Origin: Anaeramoeba flamelloides
Lineage: Eukaryota > Metamonada > Anaeramoebidae
DNA: 64,000 nucleotides
Direction: 5' to 3'
Assembly: GCA_027625915.1 (NCBI GenBank)
Contig: JANTQA010000033.1
Span: forward strand, 930,001-994,000
Shown here: piece after piece, positions 1-11,744 of the stretch
Numbering within the stretch: the stretch's first letter is position 1
How the letters are laid out: each line of letters opens with the position of its first letter
Position numbers and translations under genes: made by a program
Notes under the pieces: model-generated
What the model saw: only the letters and a program-made list of their open reading frames with translations
Told to the model about the DNA's origin: nothing
The model's database searches: none

Positions 1-245
1 TATTTTGAAGACTTTTTTTTCTCCCTTTTTTACAGCAGAATTTTGTGTAACACAAAGGTTAACGATTTCAATGGAGTTCTCTCCTTTTTGGAGTCCACTT
101 TTGGGTGTGCTGTATTCTTTTTGGAAAGCTGACTGTTTCTTTTCAAAAAAAAAGGTGCTTTTTATAAAATATTTATTGAGTCTGGATTACTTTTTTATCA
201 TGCTGAATCAGAGACAAAAAGAAATAAATAGTTTTTGTTTCGGCT

Positions 246-318
246 CAGTCAGTTCCACTTTTAAGTCACAAAGTTTGAATAAAATTTAAGGTACAAAAAA
301 TCTCAAATTAAGGAAGAA
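246..318 (+). repeat. Truncated left end of the 196 bp MITE family
   Basis: The stretch begins with CAGTCAGTTCCACTTTTAAG and continues through the internal sequence shared by the complete MITEs at 2139, 13090 and 28690, up to the AAATTAAGG block. The matching right arm is absent, so this is a one-armed remnant. The base pair before it is CT rather than TA. Confidence 0.6.
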
Positions 319-339
319 AGTACTTTTTTCCATTATGAA

Positions 340-780
340 AAATTTTAATCCTGTGAGAACAATCATGAAAAATTATTTTTTGACTGTCACCAGATAATGA
401 AACTTTGAGACCAAAATACCATTCACTGTTTTATTTGGTGTCAATAAAACGAACCTAAATAACTTAAATCTATAATTTTTCAATTTTTCGGATTTTTTTT
501 GATTAAATTTTTGGTTTTATTAAATTTGGTTTTGGTTTATAATCTGTTTATGGGTAAGCTTGAAATTATTCAAAGAGTAAACCAAAAAAATATACCCCAA
601 AAAGGTGTATATTTGAAACAAATATTCTTTTAGAAGACCAAACACGAAAGATCACCTTTCCAAATAAATTGGTTAAAATCAAGAATTAAATGATAACAAT
701 CAATCAAAGTCTATTTTTGAAGATTTGTTTTCTTTATCTTCTTAATTTGTATGAAGCCAAACAATTTAAAAACTTGAATT
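340..780 (+). repeat. Degraded repeat, inverted partner near 21430-21810
   Basis: Blocks of this stretch recur in reverse orientation and in mirrored order near 21430-21810. Examples are ACCAAACACGAAAGATCAC (about 637-655), AAATTTGGTTTTGGTTTA (about 522-539) and GAACCTAAATAACTT (about 450-464). The copies are diverged, with small indels. Ends and family cannot be fixed by eye. Confidence 0.5.
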
Positions 781-2138
781 TCTCATTCCATTACTATTTA
801 TTCTTATTTTACAAAACCTTTTTTTGACATATTTACTGTAGCCAATATAAAACCTGCAAAAAAATTTAATCGGTGTTTCAAAATAAAAAGCGTGTTTTTT
901 TGTTATAGAAGACCTATACATTAATCAATCAAAGAAACTTATAATAAACCCTAAAAAAATATGATATTGATTTCTTAAAGTTTGATTATTAAAAATTAAA
1001 TTCTAAAAATAAAGGATGAAATTGTAAAATTTATCTCAAAAAAAAGAGTAAACTTTTAAGAAAATTTTATAATCAAAAAAAACAAAAAAATTCAAAAAAA
1101 TTGAGAATATTATGAAAAATTTTTAACTTTTTACATTAATAATTTAAAATTTACTTGTACCTACAATGAGTTTATCTTCAAAATTGATTTGAACTATATT
1201 TTTACATAGGTATATGATTGGGTATAATTGATTGTATCTTAAAAAGAAGACAAAAAAAGCCAGGGGTATTATTTTAGACACTACCAACCTGAAAAAGTTA
1301 CATTGAAGATTTCAAGGTATGTCATAACTATTACCTTCATTAACCTTTCATCTTTGTTAATAAAGTTTATTTACAATATAATCAACATTTCAGTAATTAA
1401 TAATCTTGAAGTTGTTGTATGAATTTTTGTTATTAGAACCATTAGGATTTTTAAAAGTCTCTGGCTGAGATAAAAGGTTACAGTTTTGGGATAAAAAAAT
1501 TTAAAGAGATCTGACAATGAATTAGAGTTAAATTCAACTTTTGGACTATTTATTTAAATTGATAATAACTAATAGTTTTGAAAATACACTACCTATTTAG
1601 AAAAAATGAAAATATTAGAGAATATATTAATGATGATAAATATCCCACATAATAAATATTCTATTATTCAAGTGAATAAAGTAAAAATCATATCGATTTT
1701 CCTCTATACTTTCCAATTCTGGAAAACCTAACAACATTTACATACATGTTTATTAGAACCAGTCCCACTTGTAAAAAAACAAACTTTCATTGTAATTTAA
1801 TCGACAGAAAATATTCCAAATTAAATTACAAAATTCTGATTTTAATAAATAATCTGAGTTAAAAAAATTTTCTAAAAAGGTGTATTAATTTGGAATTTTT
1901 TTAGTGTCTTGGTTTTTGTTGAAAGTTTATGTGTTTAAATTAGACTAACTGTATTTAATTTTTTAATTCTGAAATTACAGAGTTTATTTCTAGTTTTTTA
2001 ATTTTTTTTTGATTTCCAATTGATATCAAATTCAAAGTATTTTGCACAAAATAAAGAAATTTTATTAATTCATATGTAGATCTGATTTTTAAAATTTTTC
2101 TAATATGAATCTTTTTTTATAATTTCAAATTCTAACTA

Positions 2139-2334
2139 CAGTCAGTTTCACTTTTAAGGCACAAACTTTCAACGAAACTAAAAGCACATAAAAATCTCAA
2201 ATTAAGGCACAAAATTTGTAATTTTTTTTTTACAAATTATTTTAATCAAATCAAAAATTTTGTGCCTTAATTTGAGATTTTTATTGTGCTTTAAATTTCG
2301 TTGATAGTTTGTGCCTTAAAAGTGAAACTGATGG
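2139..2334. mobile_element. Foldback MITE, Tc1/mariner style, copy A
   Basis: A 196 bp palindromic element. The left arm starts CAGTCAGTTTCACTTTTAAG and the right arm mirrors it, with arms of about 80-85 bases around a short AT-rich loop. TA dinucleotides flank both ends (2137-2138 and 2335-2336), as expected for the target duplication of Tc1/mariner-type elements. It has no coding capacity. Near-identical-length copies lie at 13090-13286 and 28690-28885. Confidence 0.85.
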
Positions 2335-2369
2335 TAATAGAATTTTCTCATCATTTTTATAAAGAAATT

Positions 2370-2382
2370 GGGGGGGGGGGGG
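2370..2382 (+). repeat. Poly-G run (13 G)
   Basis: Thirteen consecutive G residues in surroundings that are otherwise about 80% A+T. Four comparable runs occur later in the window (53782, 54477, 60895, 61789), all with the G-rich strand as the given strand. Confidence 0.9.
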
Positions 2383-2484
2383 TATATGTTGATATAATAA
2401 TGATTCTATATTTGTTATTGAATCCTTTCATAACTTTACATTTTATATTTTTTTTGTGTGGAAATAAGAGTTACATTTATTTGT

Positions 2485-2730
2485 TTATTTATTTATTGTG
2501 AGAAAGGAGTAATCCAAGAAAATTTACTAAATAAAAAAGAGAAGAAGAAAAATAATTAAAATATTAAAGTAAAAAAATATTATATCATTTACAGGACGAA
2601 ATTAAAAAGTATACACATCCTGAAACGGGAGGAGTAAAAACCCAAAAGAAAGATTATTAATAATAAGATTCCACAAACTGTGATTAATAAATTGGTATTG
2701 CACGACTCCGAAAAGAGGGGCACTATAAAT
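2485..2730 (+). repeat. Dispersed repeat, inverted copy at 60775-61120
   Basis: This segment contains, in order, a (TTTA)n tract ending in GTGAGAAAGGAGTAATC, an AAATTTACTAAATAAAAAAG block, a GGAGGAGTAAAAACCC-like block and CCGAAAAGAGGGGCAC. The same blocks appear in mirrored order as reverse complements between about 61115 and 60785. It is an old dispersed repeat of roughly 250-330 bp with no coding potential. Confidence 0.65.
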
Positions 2731-2762
2731 AAGAGTTACATTATATACAGTAAACTATTTTT

Positions 2763-3443
2763 CATTTAAAGGGACCCAGTTGTAATGGATGTAATATGTG
2801 TTTAAAGGATTTGCATGGATATTAGAAAAAAAAAATTTATTTTGGAAATTTTCAAAATAAAAATCATTTTTTCAAATTTTTACACATTTTTGGAGATTCT
2901 TTTTATGTAACTTGGTTCAGTTGCAAAATTTTATTTTATTGCAAGATCAATAGTCATCAGGTAAAAACGTGTTATTCTAAAGTTATTGAAACTGTGAAAA
3001 TGTTTTTTTAGAAATCATATTGATTTCTATTAAAATTTTATTCAATCTTTGATCTTGATATTTGTTTAATAAATGTGAAAAATTTTCATTCATTTTCATT
3101 TCCTTTTTCAAATAGAGACCATAAATACCAAAATACTTAGTTTGGGGACTTGATTTCTAAAAGAAAAATATGGAAAATGAAGGGGAAATTGTTTTCTATC
3201 TATTTAATTATTCAAATACTAGTAGAAGATCAAAATTAAAATTGTAGTTTTTCTTAATTAGTACCCTGAGAATTTGAGTTTTTCAATTTTTAAGAAAATT
3301 TATTGAATAGTTAGTTTTCTTTTAGACAGATATCAGCAATTTTTTGATTTGTGTATTATCCTGCTTATTTTTTTATTTGTTCTTCAAAGGTTTTATTTTA
3401 TTAATAAATCAATATTTAAAAAAATGTTGGGCCACTTTGACTG
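2763..3443. mobile_element. CAGTCAAAG-family element, copy 1
   Basis: About 680 bp, colinear with 5411-6085 over its whole length. Shared landmarks are CAGTTGTAATGGAT near the left end, a TTCATTTTCATTTCC block in the middle and GGGCCACTTTGACTG at the right end. The left terminus of this copy is eroded (CATTTAAAGGGACCC), while the right one is intact. No transposase frame is present, so it is a non-autonomous or decayed element. Confidence 0.7.
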
Positions 3444-5410
3444 AACAAAAATTTAATTGAATTTTTAATACAACTTTTAAAAAAAGATTTTTTTTGCTGT
3501 AAGATATTAATTAATTTTTGGAATTTTTTTATAACTTTTTCAAGGATAAAAAATAATGGATTTGTTTATCTAGTCAAAATCAAGATCTAAGTAAGCTGTA
3601 TATTTTTATAAAAATATTTTAAATTATGTTTATAAAAATCAACATAAATTTATTTTGGGTACATATTTATCTTTATGTAATAATTTATTTATTTGAAGAT
3701 AAGTAAAACATCATTCCAAATCATATTGATGGGGTATAATCTTTGAGAATTATTCTTTTTATTTTTAAACAATTGGAATTGTATTCTTTTTTTCTCAATC
3801 ATTTATTGAATTTGATAACTAAAACCCAATTTCAAATTTGTGATTCGCCTAAAATACTATATTGATCTGAAATCGATATTTATATTCTTTTTTCAATCCA
3901 GAACAACTAATAATGAATAGAATTGATAATTAACCTTTTCAAATTATTCTAAATATATAAAAATCTAACATTTTATAATTAAAAAACAAATCAATTGAAA
4001 ACTAAAAAAAAGTAAATCAATATTTTTCTAAATACCGTTAATAGATTGTTAATTGATGAATTTCACTAAAAAATATGCTAACAAGAAGATTTTAAGTTAA
4101 TCAGTAAATTAATTTTAAAATGCATTACATAGGTTCAATTTCTTACTTTTTATTTATCTTTTTGATGATCATTTTTTTTTCACTTTGATCTGTTAAAAAA
4201 AAAGAAAAAAAAAATTGAAAAAGCAAAATAAAAATTTGAAAAAGAAAAAATGATTATGAACTAAAAATTTGAAATTTTATTTAGATAATGATATGTGATA
4301 AAAACATTTGTAATAAAATTATTAGGTATGTACAAATTGTTGAAAAAAAAGTTTAATTCCTAAAATAAACCAATTTTTTGAAAGTTTAATAATTATTTTA
4401 ATTTCTTGATTAAAGATTTTGATTTTATTTTTTGATTATTTTATATTCAAGTATTTAAAAAAGATTGTTATAAAATATAGAAATACCATTATCGGAAATG
4501 AAATATATTTGTTAAAAATATTTGTTAAATAACTATTATGAAAAAATAAATAAAAAAAAAACATATTAACAAAAAAAAACAAAAAAAGATTAATAAATAT
4601 CATTCATATTAAAATCTTTTGTTTTTAAATCAGAAAATCCAACCAATTTGTCGCCTTTCTCCTATTGCTAGATTTTAATTTCGACTCTCATTACTTTTTT
4701 TTTTGTTTTTTTTTTAAACTTAAATAGAAAAATGAGAAATATGTAATCCTTGATACTATTTCTGTTATAATCAACCATAAGAAATTCTATACATAATATT
4801 GAATATATTTCTTATAATATCATTTGTTTACCATATCATTAATTTTATTGCTCACCATTAAAGTAAAGAACATAAATAGTGTTTCTCCAGAATATAATAT
4901 CCAAATTATTGCTATTCACAATAAATATTGCAAACCATTTATTTTATTGCACAATCCAATATTTAATTATGTTACTGTTTTAACCAATTTGGTGATAAAA
5001 TAAAAAAAGTAAAACATTGTAAAAAATAAATAATTAACAGTTGTAAACCCAAATTCCGCTAATAACAATTATACATGAGAAGAAATGTAAAATAATAGTA
5101 GTTATATTAATTTAACCATTAACATAACAAGTTCTTTAAGGGCAAAACCACAGTAATCATTTCATTTTCTTTCCTATTTTCTTTATTTATTTTCTGATAA
5201 ATAAAATATTATATAAATTATTTAATAAAAAAAAAAAAAACAAATAATGTGATTAGAATCAAGTACTATTAACTACAGATTTTCAAAGAATATCTTCTGA
5301 ACCTTAATATAACTAATTGAAAAAATATATAACTTGTTTTTTTTTTTTTTTTTGAAGAATATAATTTATACTTTTTTAAAGTTTGTTTTTTTTATATATA
5401 AATTATTTTT

Positions 5411-6085
5411 CAGTCAAAAGGGGGCAGTTGTAATGGATATAATGCATGTGTTTAAAGTTTACATAGATATCAGAAGAAAAATTTTATTTCGGAAATTTTC
5501 TAAATTGAAATCATTTTTTCACATTTTTGTTTTTTTTTTCGATTTTTTTTTTAAAACGTCATTCAGTTGCAAAATTTTTTTTTATTGCAAGATCAAAAGT
5601 CACTTGGTAAAAATCTGTTATTATAAGGTTATTGAAACCATCTAAAGATTATTGAGAAATCATATTGATTTCTATTGCAATTCTATTCAATCTTTGATCT
5701 TGATATTTGTTTAATAAATGTGAAAAATTTTCACTTCGTTTTCATTTCCGTTTTTCAAATAGTGACCACAAATACCAACAAACTTCGTTTGGGGACTTTA
5801 TTTCTAAAATTAAGGTTTGGAAAATTAAGTGAAAAATGTTTCATAGTTATTATTCAAATACCAGTAGAAGTTCAAAACGAACATCGTTGTTTTTCTCAAT
5901 TGGAACTCAAGAATTTGAGTATTTTAATTTTCAAGAAAATTTATTGATTAATGGGTTTTCTTTCAGACATATATCAACAATTCTTTGATGTGTATTATTC
6001 TGTTTATTTCTTATTTGTTCTTCAAAGGTCAATTATTTAAAAATAATTGATATTTGAAAAAAAAAACGTTGGGCCACTTTGACTG
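5411..6085. mobile_element. CAGTCAAAG-family element, copy 2
   Basis: 675 bp. The left end CAGTCAAAAGGGGGC and the reverse complement of the right end, CAGTCAAAGTGGCCC, match, giving terminal inverted repeats of about 15 bases with the CAGT start common in Tc1/mariner-type elements. Open frames across it are short and have no recognisable transposase motif. Copy 1 lies at 2763-3443 and a more decayed copy at about 31556-32060. Confidence 0.7.
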
Positions 6086-9000
6086 AAACAGAGTTTAGTT
6101 GGGAATTTTGTAATTCAAAATATATTTTTTTTTCCAATTCCAACCATATATCAAAATAAAAGTAACAGTTCATCTTTATTAAATTTTAAAAAATTGAAAA
6201 ACGTTTATAGTTCTAAATGGATATTCACTTTTTTTTAAATGATTTTTGGAAAGAAAATTTTTAAAAAAATCCCCAGATTTTTAAAATTACTATATCCTTT
6301 TTTATTCTTTTCTTTTTGAAAAATATTGGAAAAAAATATTTTTGAAATTTGTGTTTCCGAAAAAAAAAATAAAATAAATGAATCCTTAATATCAAAAATA
6401 GGGATACCAATTTATGAAAAAAATGAGTATTTTTTTTATGAGATTGTTAAAATTGAAACTTTTACAAATTTTTCTGTTTTAATAAAGTATGGGCTTTGTT
6501 CAAAAAAATTAAAAAAATTAAAAAAAATAAAAAAAAAAGTGATTTCCCTTCAGACACCGGCCCCCACGTATATTTAAAGGGAAACCAGATTTAATTATTA
6601 TAAAAAAGCTTTCAAAAAGTTTTAAACCTGGAAAAATTTTCCTTTTTATCAATATAAAACTTCAAAAAGGTACTAAAAGTTCCTCACTTTTTTAAAACAG
6701 CTATATTTATTTTTAATTTGAAATTAAATTAGTTTCTTTTTTTAGACAAGTTAAAAAAAATGTTTTGACATTATTTGTATTAATGAATATGAAGATAAAA
6801 AAAACATTGGAAAGTTTTGAAATATATTATAATAGAACACTATTTGCTCTAAAATGAAAATATTGTTATTTTCATTCAGCTTTCCTAATTCTTATTCCTG
6901 AGATCAAGAAAAATTTCCGAACTTTAATTCTCAAAATCTGTTTGATAATGATTTATACTTTTAGAATTGGAGACTTTAATGGTTTATTGTATTGTTCTTA
7001 TTTTTTTTAGGAAAGCCACATAAAAATTCTGTCCTTTTATTATGCATTTAATAGTTTAAATAATCTCTCCCAATATTGAAATTAATAATTCTCTTTTCGA
7101 GTTTATTTCAAATAAATATATTATCCTTTAAAGTAGAAACAAATATAATAATCCAAAATATCAGCAATTTATAAAAAGATAATTATAATAACCTTTTCAA
7201 ACTATTATATAACCCTAAATATAACTTAACGTCGTATAAAAGCGACTTTTACCAAGAATTAGTAATTTTTTTTTCTAATATAAAAAAACGGATCCTTTTC
7301 CTCGAAAAATAGTTGTGTCTTGGAAAGGAGTCCAATTATAATTACTGTTAGAATCAAATTATCATCACTAAACTTTTATCCCAAAGTTCAAGCAAGTTTA
7401 ATTAAATTTCAAGAAATAATATTTTTCAGTGGTTTTGTAAAGATCTTTTTTTCTTTTGTGAACGATCTATTAATAAATTATTTTTGGTAACTGGAATTTA
7501 AAATTTCTATTTTGTTAATTAGGAAACAGTAGTATTAATTCTAAAAAAATTATACCTGTTGAACACATCAATTTACTTCAATCGTCACAGGTGTTCTATT
7601 CAATTTAAATTGCTAGAAAAATCATTATAGATAATTTTTGTAAAAAAGAATTTTTGATACCAATACCTCAATAAAGATTAAATAAAAAAACCCATTACCT
7701 TTTACTTTTAACATTTTTCAATTTAGATTTTTGAACCTATTTTTATTGAATTTGTTGAACTCTTTCTTTGTTCTATTTCAAAATTACAAATTTCTTAAAG
7801 AATTCTGGAAATACTTATGATCAAACCAAAAGGAAAAGAAGCATCATCAATTGTATGATCTTGAAGACACTGTTATTTTCGAATTAATAAATGAAACTTT
7901 TTATTTCAATTTCCCAAATGAATATTTATTATTACTACTACAAACTAATTACCAGAGTAACAATTCTGTACACGAGTTAACTAAGGAAGTTTATGTTGTC
8001 TAAAAATATCATTTCTAAAAGATGTTGTTCAGATCTTTGGATTTTCTTTTCACTTATAAACCAGAAAAATATATTGAAATGTGAACTAAAAATTTTCATT
8101 TTTTAATTGGAAAATAATAGTATTTATTAAAGTATTATCTACTCGTATTTTCACAAGAAAATTTTTTTCAATTATATAATAGTTTCAATTACTTACGAAC
8201 GGCTTTTTCAAACAGTTAAACTTTGTCCATAAAATTCTTTGAAACTTTTTATTTGTATTTTAAATAAATTCAGAAAATTAAATTATTTTTCGATCTAACA
8301 GCTATTTTTAAAAAACAAAATTCCCTTTACTTAAAAAAAATAATAATTATTGGAAAACGATTATATTACAGGTTATTTTTATTTAGATTGTTACCTTTCA
8401 TATTTCTGGGTGAAAGAAATTAAATGTTTCTTCAATTGTCTTAAAAAAATTGCTCAAAAAACCTAAATGTAATCTTTTGTTACATAAGATGGAATAGTTA
8501 TCAATTAAAATTGGAATTTTGAAGTACATTACAACTCATTTTTTTAAGTTGGAAATTATTAAATTGATTCAAGTTAAATAAAGATAGAGTTAGTGAAATT
8601 TACCCAAAATTACTGATCCTATCTTTCTTATTATTTAATATTTTTCAGTTTTTGAATCTTCTTTTTCAAAAATAAAAAAAGATCTGTTTTTTTTGTAATT
8701 ATTATTGGGAAATAGAGAACTATTCAAAAGAACTTCCGAAAATCAAATGAACGAAAACATCTTTCCTTTTTATATTTGTTCTCTCACCAAGGTCAAATTT
8801 TTTTAAAATTGTATGAGAGGCAATTTTATTTTTCCAATTAATTTTATATGATCCTTTATCGTCACTTGAGTTTAACAGACAATTTGTCTACTATCCTTTG
8901 ATTATTCTATAAATTGTAAATCCGTCTATACATCTTAATAAAAAGAAAAAGATCCTCTCTTTAACTCGTTTTGAAATAATCATCACTGTTTCAAATTTCA

Positions 9001-9829
9001 ATTTTGTAACAATGTTTTGTGATTTAATATTTCTGACTCTTATCAGATCTGAGTAAAGTCGAAATTATTGAAAAATTTTTAAATATAATGATTAAAATAA
9101 AATATAACCTAAAAGTAATCCCAAACCAATTATTAGTCAATAGAATTTTAAATTGCAAAAAAATTTTTGGAAAATAGTGGGAAATTTAGAAACGAAAAAT
9201 TTAATAGAGAATAATTATCTTTGAAATTTTTTAGAAAATAAAATAGGGTGTAGAATCCAAAAAGACAACGAGTTATTCTTTAAAACTATAAAACTTGAAC
9301 TTTTATTATTTACCATTCTTTTTTCTTTGAATAAGGAAATTTCTTCAGGTAAAAATTTTTCTAAAGAGATTTCCTGATGAAAACAATCAAAGGAGGATTT
9401 TTTTTGAGAACACTTTGATAAAACTTATGTTTCAATTGAAAAATAATGATCGATTTTTCAAAAAAGAATGACAAAAAAAATATTTTTTAGGAATTAAACC
9501 TATTAAAGCCAAAAACCATCATTTAAAAAATAAAATTTTTTAGAAATACCCAACTTGTACAGTTTTGTTGTTTTTAATTGTAAACCTATCAATTCTATAA
9601 AAAATTAGTGAAATGTTTTTTTTAAATTTCTCAAAATAACAAGCTTGTAAAAAGAGTTAAAATAAGATTTACTAAAATAACGTTCCCCAAAATTAAACAA
9701 AATTTTTGACTCCGAGAAACATTTTTTTTTTTTCACAACATTTCTGATTTTGCTTTTTTAAACCTTTTCCAAGTTTACCAAATAAAATACATTGAGAAAT
9801 TTTAAAGAACCGACTGTCTGTGATATACT

Positions 9830-11744
9830 ATGTAAGGTCTTTTGTTTCTTTTCATTTAATATCACCAATAACAATTTAAAAAAACATTCAAATTTTCATT
9901 TTTTCAAAAAATGATTTTTTTTTTTTAAATAAATCTTTTTAAAAAATAGGTCAAAAAACAAGAAACAAAAAACAAATAAGCTTTATGAAGAGCTTACACA
10001 ACAACAACTTGAAGAAATCAAAGGATGGGATAATTCATTAGATAACAAATTGATTGGCTTAGTTGAGGAACATAGCGAGAAGTGCTGGGATCAAATTGCA
10101 AGCCATTTTGACAAGCACGACGCGATCTCGTGTTTGCTCCGATATCGTCACATTTTCCAAATCAGATCTAAAAAGGGCACGTGGGCTGATGTTGAGGATC
10201 AGATTTTGACAAAAATTGTATCCAAGTTAGGAAAAGAGAATATTGTTTGGACAAAGATCGCAAAATTGGTCCCAGGAAGGAACTCAAAGCAATGCCGAGA
10301 GAGGTGGAGGAACCAGCTGGACCCAACCATTGATCGCTCTCCGATCACCAGCGAAGAAGATGAGTTTTTGATCTCCAAAATTGCCGAAATAGGGAACAAA
10401 TGGTGCAAGTTATCCACCTTTTTCAAGGGAAGACCAGACAACATGCTAAAAAACCACTGGTATTCTGTTTTGTCTGTTCGTTTGCAAAAGGAAAAAGAGA
10501 TTCAAGAAAAAGAACAAGAAAAAGAACAAGAAAAAGAACAAGAACTAGAGCAAGAGCAAGAGCAAGGACAACAAAGACAAAGACAAGGACAAGAACAGGT
10601 ACGAGATCAAGTACAGGATCAATTACAAGAACAAGATCAAAATCAAAAACAAGAACAAGAACAAGAGAAAGATCAAAAACCCAAAGACACAGAAACCAAT
10701 GTTGATCTTGTAAACAATAAAACCCACGAGACTGAGGTTGGTCTTGAAAGCAAAATCAAACACGAAAATGAAAATAAAAATAAGAACAACAATCAAAGCC
10801 AAAACAAGAGAAAAGAAAGTCTAAAATATTCCCAATTTAAAAAACCTAACTTGCAATTATTAAGCAAAATCAAATTACCTGAAAAAGAGGAAAAGGAAAA
10901 AATCTTGTCACCTTATTTCCCACCACTTTCAATTCGAAAACGAAACAGAAGAAAGCAGGCGAAATTTATTCAAAAATTACAAATCTCAAGGGCAACAACA
11001 AGATCCCAATCTAAAAAGAAAAGAAGATTATTAAAGAGACAAAATGTGCTCTTTGAAAGTACACCAAACCACAGTGACTCCGTGTACTTCACTGAAGACT
11101 TTCAATTGTCGGACCCCCTTTTCTGTCAAGAAATACAAATTACCACAGATCCTAGGCAATCTTCAGACCTATCGCCCTCAACAACATTTTTTGATGCAAA
11201 AGATTACGAAACATCCTTTTTTACAGATCTTGAAGAAAACAACGAGATTTTTGATATCCTTCGTTTTGGCAGTAACAAAAAAACACACGGTTTTCAATTA
11301 TTGAATAACAACAACCAAATTGAAAACTTTAATTTAAATAATGAAAACCAGCCTTCACTTGAAGATTCTGATCAATATATTTCTTATCCTTTACATGAAA
11401 GCCTTCCCCCAGAATCGCAGAAACAACAAGAAGAAGAACAGGAACAAGAACACGGATATGGCCTCAGACAAGAACAGGGACAGGGACGGGGGCAGGGGCA
11501 GGGGCAGGGGCAGGGGCAGGGACAAGAGGAGCAGCAGGTGGTGGTGCAAGAAGTTGGTGAAGAAGAAGAGGAGAAAGAAATCCAAAAACAAATGGAACTA
11601 GATTTATGTTCACAAAATAATATTTCATTAACACCCATATTCCCCTCTGAATCTTACTTAATCACCAATTCTGATTCTTTTAATGATTTCCATTTTAATA
11701 ATTGGAATACATTAACAGAATCACCAAGCATTTTTCAAAAATAA
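9830..11744 (+). CDS. R1R2R3 Myb-type DNA-binding protein
   Basis: A 598-residue sequence-specific DNA-binding, presumably nuclear, regulator with three Myb repeats. R1 spans about residues 25-74 (Trp27, Trp47, third position aromatic Tyr/Phe), R2 about 77-125 (Trp79, Trp101, Trp120, with the hallmark GRNSKQCRERW), and R3 about 128-175 (first Trp replaced by Ile, then Trp152 and Trp171, with GRPDNMLKNHW). This is the animal c-Myb/amoebal Myb order. Low-complexity sequence follows: Glu-Gln-Lys repeats at about 185-245, a basic stretch, and a Gln-Gly tract near residue 515. The proposed start is split: AT at 9830-9831, an intron 9832-9949 (GTAAGG..ATAG), then G at 9950. This yields ATG TCA AAA in the frame that runs straight into R1, and an in-frame TGA lies just upstream. 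A non-coding first exon with a later start is the alternative, but R1 needs this exon. The Myb assignment is very firm, the start less so. Confidence 0.9.
9832..9949 (+). other. Intron splitting the Myb start codon (AT^G)
   Basis: A 118 bp AT-rich segment with GTAAGG at its 5' end and a T-rich tract then ATAG at its 3' end. Removing it joins AT to GTCAAAA and creates an ATG in frame with the Myb repeats. No alternative in-frame ATG exists upstream in the second exon. Confidence 0.55.
10498..10680 (+). repeat. Gln/Glu/Lys-coding simple repeat in the Myb gene
   Basis: Purine-rich GAACAAGAAAAA-type hexamer repeats encode an alternating Glu-Gln-Lys then Gln-Arg-Asp tract directly after the third Myb repeat. 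It is low complexity and probably disordered or a long charged helix. Confidence 0.85.
11476..11522 (+). repeat. GGGGCA hexamer array, G-quadruplex-like
   Basis: At least six consecutive GGG/GGGG blocks separated by CA or AC linkers, encoding Gly-Gln repeats. Run lengths of three to five and two-base loops satisfy the usual G-quadruplex pattern on the coding strand. It stands out strongly against the AT-rich surroundings. Confidence 0.85.

Larger units (their letters stand above)
1..9829. other. Gene-free AT-rich spacer with old repeats
   Basis: No convincing protein gene or RNA gene is visible. Open frames here are short, very rich in Phe/Lys/Ile/Asn and match nothing I recognise. The stretch holds a truncated MITE end (about 246-318), a complete 196 bp MITE (2139-2334), two copies of a CAGTCAAAG-ended repeat (2763-3443 and 5411-6085), one half of an inverted repeat pair shared with 60775-61120 (about 2485-2730) and another shared with 21430-21810 (about 340-780), plus a 13-base poly-G run at 2370-2382. 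From about 6100 to 9800 I see only AT-rich sequence without assignable structure. Confidence 0.7.

Noticed and set aside
5334-5947. Two Phe/Lys-rich frames of 103 and 90 residues
   Set aside because: They lie in a repeat copy whose sister at 2763-3443 does not keep the frames open.
6326-6577. 83-residue frame starting MEKNIFEICV
   Set aside because: Lys/Ile-driven composition and homopolymer runs; no motif and no repeat partner to support it.
10400-11638. Alternative frames with Arg-Thr, Gly-Arg and Cys-Pro repeats inside the Myb gene
   Set aside because: They are out-of-frame readings of the CAA/GAA and GGGGCA repeats; the Myb frame is conserved.
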